A DNA stretch of 7,006 bases from Bryobacteraceae bacterium (GTDB lineage: Bacteria; Acidobacteriota; Terriglobia; Bryobacterales; Bryobacteraceae), in NCBI GenBank assembly GCA_025350445.1, contig JANXXV010000247.1:1-7006 (forward strand), read 5' to 3'. Numbering within the stretch: position 1 is the first letter of the stretch; each line of letters begins with the position of its first letter. The notes beneath the pieces were generated by a model that had not been told where the DNA came from, searched no databases, and was given only the letters and a program-made list of their open reading frames with translations. The position numbers and the translations under genes are program-made. This document shows, piece after piece, positions 5,682 to 7,006 of the stretch.

Positions 5682-6731
5682 CTATCCGCGGGCGGCTTTC
5701 TGACGCGAGAGAACCCGGGCAGAGGGCTTTGGAGCCGGACGGCTGACCGGCGCATAGGAGAACCAGCTTGCCAGATATTCGTCCGTCACGCGGCGCCGGC
5801 TCATAATATCGCGGCGCTTGGCCAGCACGCGGCGCCAGTTTTTCGCGACGTACGCAAACGCCTTCAGCGAACTCTGTTCCCGCACCAGACAGCAGCCGAT
5901 CACCACCAGATCCCGCGCCGTAATGGACAGAAAGTTACGCCGGTAAAGATCGCCGGTGATATTCTTCATGCGCATCAGGAAGCGATTCTTCACCGAATGC
6001 ATGTTGATCTCGGGCGGCAGAGCGCGGCGTTTCCCGGGAAGCACGTTGCGGACATGGTAACCGCGGGAGTTCGGCGTGTATATGCAGCGCCATCCCAACA
6101 ACTGCGAACGCCAGGCGACGTCGGCGTCTTCGCGATAGACGAAGAAATCCGGGTCGAAGAATTCGCCATCCATCGCCACATCGTCGATCATTGATCGCCG
6201 GTAGAGTGCGGCCGCCGCTGTGGCTCCGAAGACGTACTCGTAGTTCAGGTAATGGCCGTTATCTATTTCCTGGCTGCCGCGGTCCAGGTGGCGCAACATA
6301 GGGGTAAAGTAGATACCGGTAGAATCCACCAGCGGCGTATCCAGATGGTCGAACGTCGATTTAATGGTCAGCAGCTTGCCGCAAACGGTGCCGACCTTCT
6401 GATCGATTTGACCGGCATCCACCAGCGCTTGAATGAAATTCGGCAGCAGCAGCACATCCGGATTGAGCGTGAAAACCCACTCGCCGCTCGAAAGGTTGAT
6501 TGCCTGGTTTTGGGCTGCGGCGAATCCGATGTTCGTATCGTTGTAAACGATGCGGCAGCGGTCCTCGAACGGCTCCAGAATGTCGATCGTCCCGTCAGTC
6601 GAGTTGTTGTCGATGACGATAATTTCGATCTTCTCGTACTTCTGAGCCAGCGCCGATTCCAGGCATCGCTTAATGAATCGTCCGCTGTTATAGGTCACAA
6701 TTGTGACAGATACGAAATCGTTATAGGCCAT
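5682..6731 (-). CDS. GT2-family glycosyltransferase (rhamnosyltransferase-like)
   Basis: This 349-residue protein has a GT-A catalytic domain in residues about 6-230. Motifs in order are VSVTIVTYNSGRFI (7-20), IDNNSTDGT (40-48), NIGFAAAQNQAI (67-78) and the metal/nucleotide site NPD at 90-92, in place of DXD. FDPDFFVYREDADVAWR (192-208) follows, in which the E-D-x-D at 201-204 should hold the catalytic base, and His226 lies in GYHVRN. The tail (about 240-349) is basic and carries HSVKNRFLMRMKN and DEYLASWF, seen in WbbL-like enzymes that add rhamnose or similar sugars to surface polysaccharides. No firm membrane span is visible; residues about 272-283 are the most hydrophobic of the tail. Donor and acceptor are unknown. 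It is the first gene of the - strand block. The ATG at 6731 sits directly before the first beta strand, though the upstream sequence offers only a poor ribosome site. Confidence 0.93.
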   Translation of the reverse strand: MAYNDFVSVTIVTYNSGRFIKRCLESALAQKYEKIEIIVIDNNSTDGTIDILEPFEDRCRIVYNDTNIGFAAAQNQAINLSSGEWVFTLNPDVLLLPNFIQALVDAGQIDQKVGTVCGKLLTIKSTFDHLDTPLVDSTGIYFTPMLRHLDRGSQEIDNGHYLNYEYVFGATAAAALYRRSMIDDVAMDGEFFDPDFFVYREDADVAWRSQLLGWRCIYTPNSRGYHVRNVLPGKRRALPPEINMHSVKNRFLMRMKNITGDLYRRNFLSITARDLVVIGCCLVREQSSLKAFAYVAKNWRRVLAKRRDIMSRRRVTDEYLASWFSYAPVSRPAPKPSARVLSRQKAARG

Positions 6732-7006
6732 GCAACCGGTCTGGAAATGGATTCATGAAACTTAAGGGACTGCCTGGACAGCTATACATGTTTTTCCGCA
6801 ACTTGCGAGGCGACGGCAGAATCCGTAGAACCCCGTTTCGGAGCACCCAAAACTCCAGGCCAGCCAGCGAACAGGCTTCTCGCGGCTAACCGCATTACTT
6901 TACTATAAACTGACACTGGCGTCAGGGTCCGGTGGAGCAGGACCCCTGCAATCGCTCGTGGAATGCAGGCTACAGCGACTGCCAAACTGACTACACGGCT
7001 GGATAA
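6732..7006. other. Upstream region of the glycosyltransferase block, no gene seen
   Basis: I see no supportable gene here. A 67-codon frame on the - strand (6985-6782) starts with TTG, has no recognisable motif and looks accidental. The region presumably holds the promoter of the - strand block. A weak candidate on the - strand is CTGACG (6925-6920 region) with TAAAGT 17 nt later, each matching only 4 of 6 consensus bases, inside an AT-rich patch at about 6893-6910. Overlapping inverted repeats next to it are listed separately. Confidence 0.4.
6910..6949. repeat. Three overlapping inverted repeats that can form alternative hairpins
   Basis: CTGAC (6910-6914) pairs with GTCAG (6921-6925). CAGGGTCC (6923-6930) pairs with GGACCC plus TG at 6940-6948 across one bulged C. 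GCAGG (6937-6941) pairs with CCTGC (6945-6949). The second overlaps both others, so it excludes them. No T-run follows on either strand, so a simple terminator is unlikely. It could be an operator, a leader structure for the - strand block, or chance in GC-rich DNA. Confidence 0.35.

Noticed and set aside
4851..6194. Long + strand open frame of 447 codons opposite the two glycosyltransferase genes
   Set aside because: It has His/Arg/Gln-rich antisense composition with no family motif, and it crosses two convincing - strand genes with full glycosyltransferase motifs.
1..7006. CRISPR arrays, insertion-sequence ends, rRNA genes
   Set aside because: I saw no spaced repeat series, no transposase motifs with flanking inverted ends and no rRNA-like conserved stretches.

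Overview
The window looks like chromosomal DNA from a moderately GC-rich bacterium. By eye, sampled lines run about 58-72% G+C in the right-hand genes. The gene mix and protein style recall Acidobacteriota (Solibacter/Bryobacter-like), but this is an impression from memory and is not proven here. The window has two parts: a patchy accessory segment on the left (about 1-2260, + strand) and a compact four-gene block on the right (about 2261-6731, - strand).

Left part. Bases 1-483 hold no convincing gene, but end in a structured control region. It has a TGTACA hexamer like the core of the E. coli yefM-yoeB operator, and an unusual long inverted repeat whose right arm contains the antitoxin start codon. 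A YefM-family antitoxin (484-759) follows, intact. Its YoeB-family toxin partner (756-1028) begins at a TTG overlapping the antitoxin stop, and is cut by an in-frame TAG at codon 35. All recognisable catalytic residues lie intact beyond that stop. Next comes an unrecognised protein with two membrane helices, a coiled coil and a C-terminal globular part (1210-2187). It is visibly poorer in G+C than the right-hand genes. A 34-residue hydrophobic reading frame diverges from its start codon on the other strand.

Right part. Read on the - strand, the order is a GT2 glycosyltransferase (6731-5682), a GT4-type glycosyltransferase with a DUF1972-like N-terminus (5669-4593), alanine racemase Alr (4589-3459) and an MFS transporter (from a GTG at 3472 to 2261). 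Gaps of 12 nt and 3 nt and an overlap of 14 nt suggest one transcript. The two glycosyltransferases point to cell-surface polysaccharide synthesis, and Alr supplies D-alanine for peptidoglycan. The MFS substrate is unknown. The block and the 1210-2187 gene converge at 2188-2260, where I see no clear intrinsic terminator. Bases 6732-7006 upstream of the block hold no convincing gene, only a weak promoter candidate and overlapping inverted repeats.

I did not find a clearly new multi-gene system. The items most worth a second look are the interrupted YoeB toxin with its intact antitoxin, the control region before it, and the tiny hydrophobic ORF abutting the membrane coiled-coil gene.
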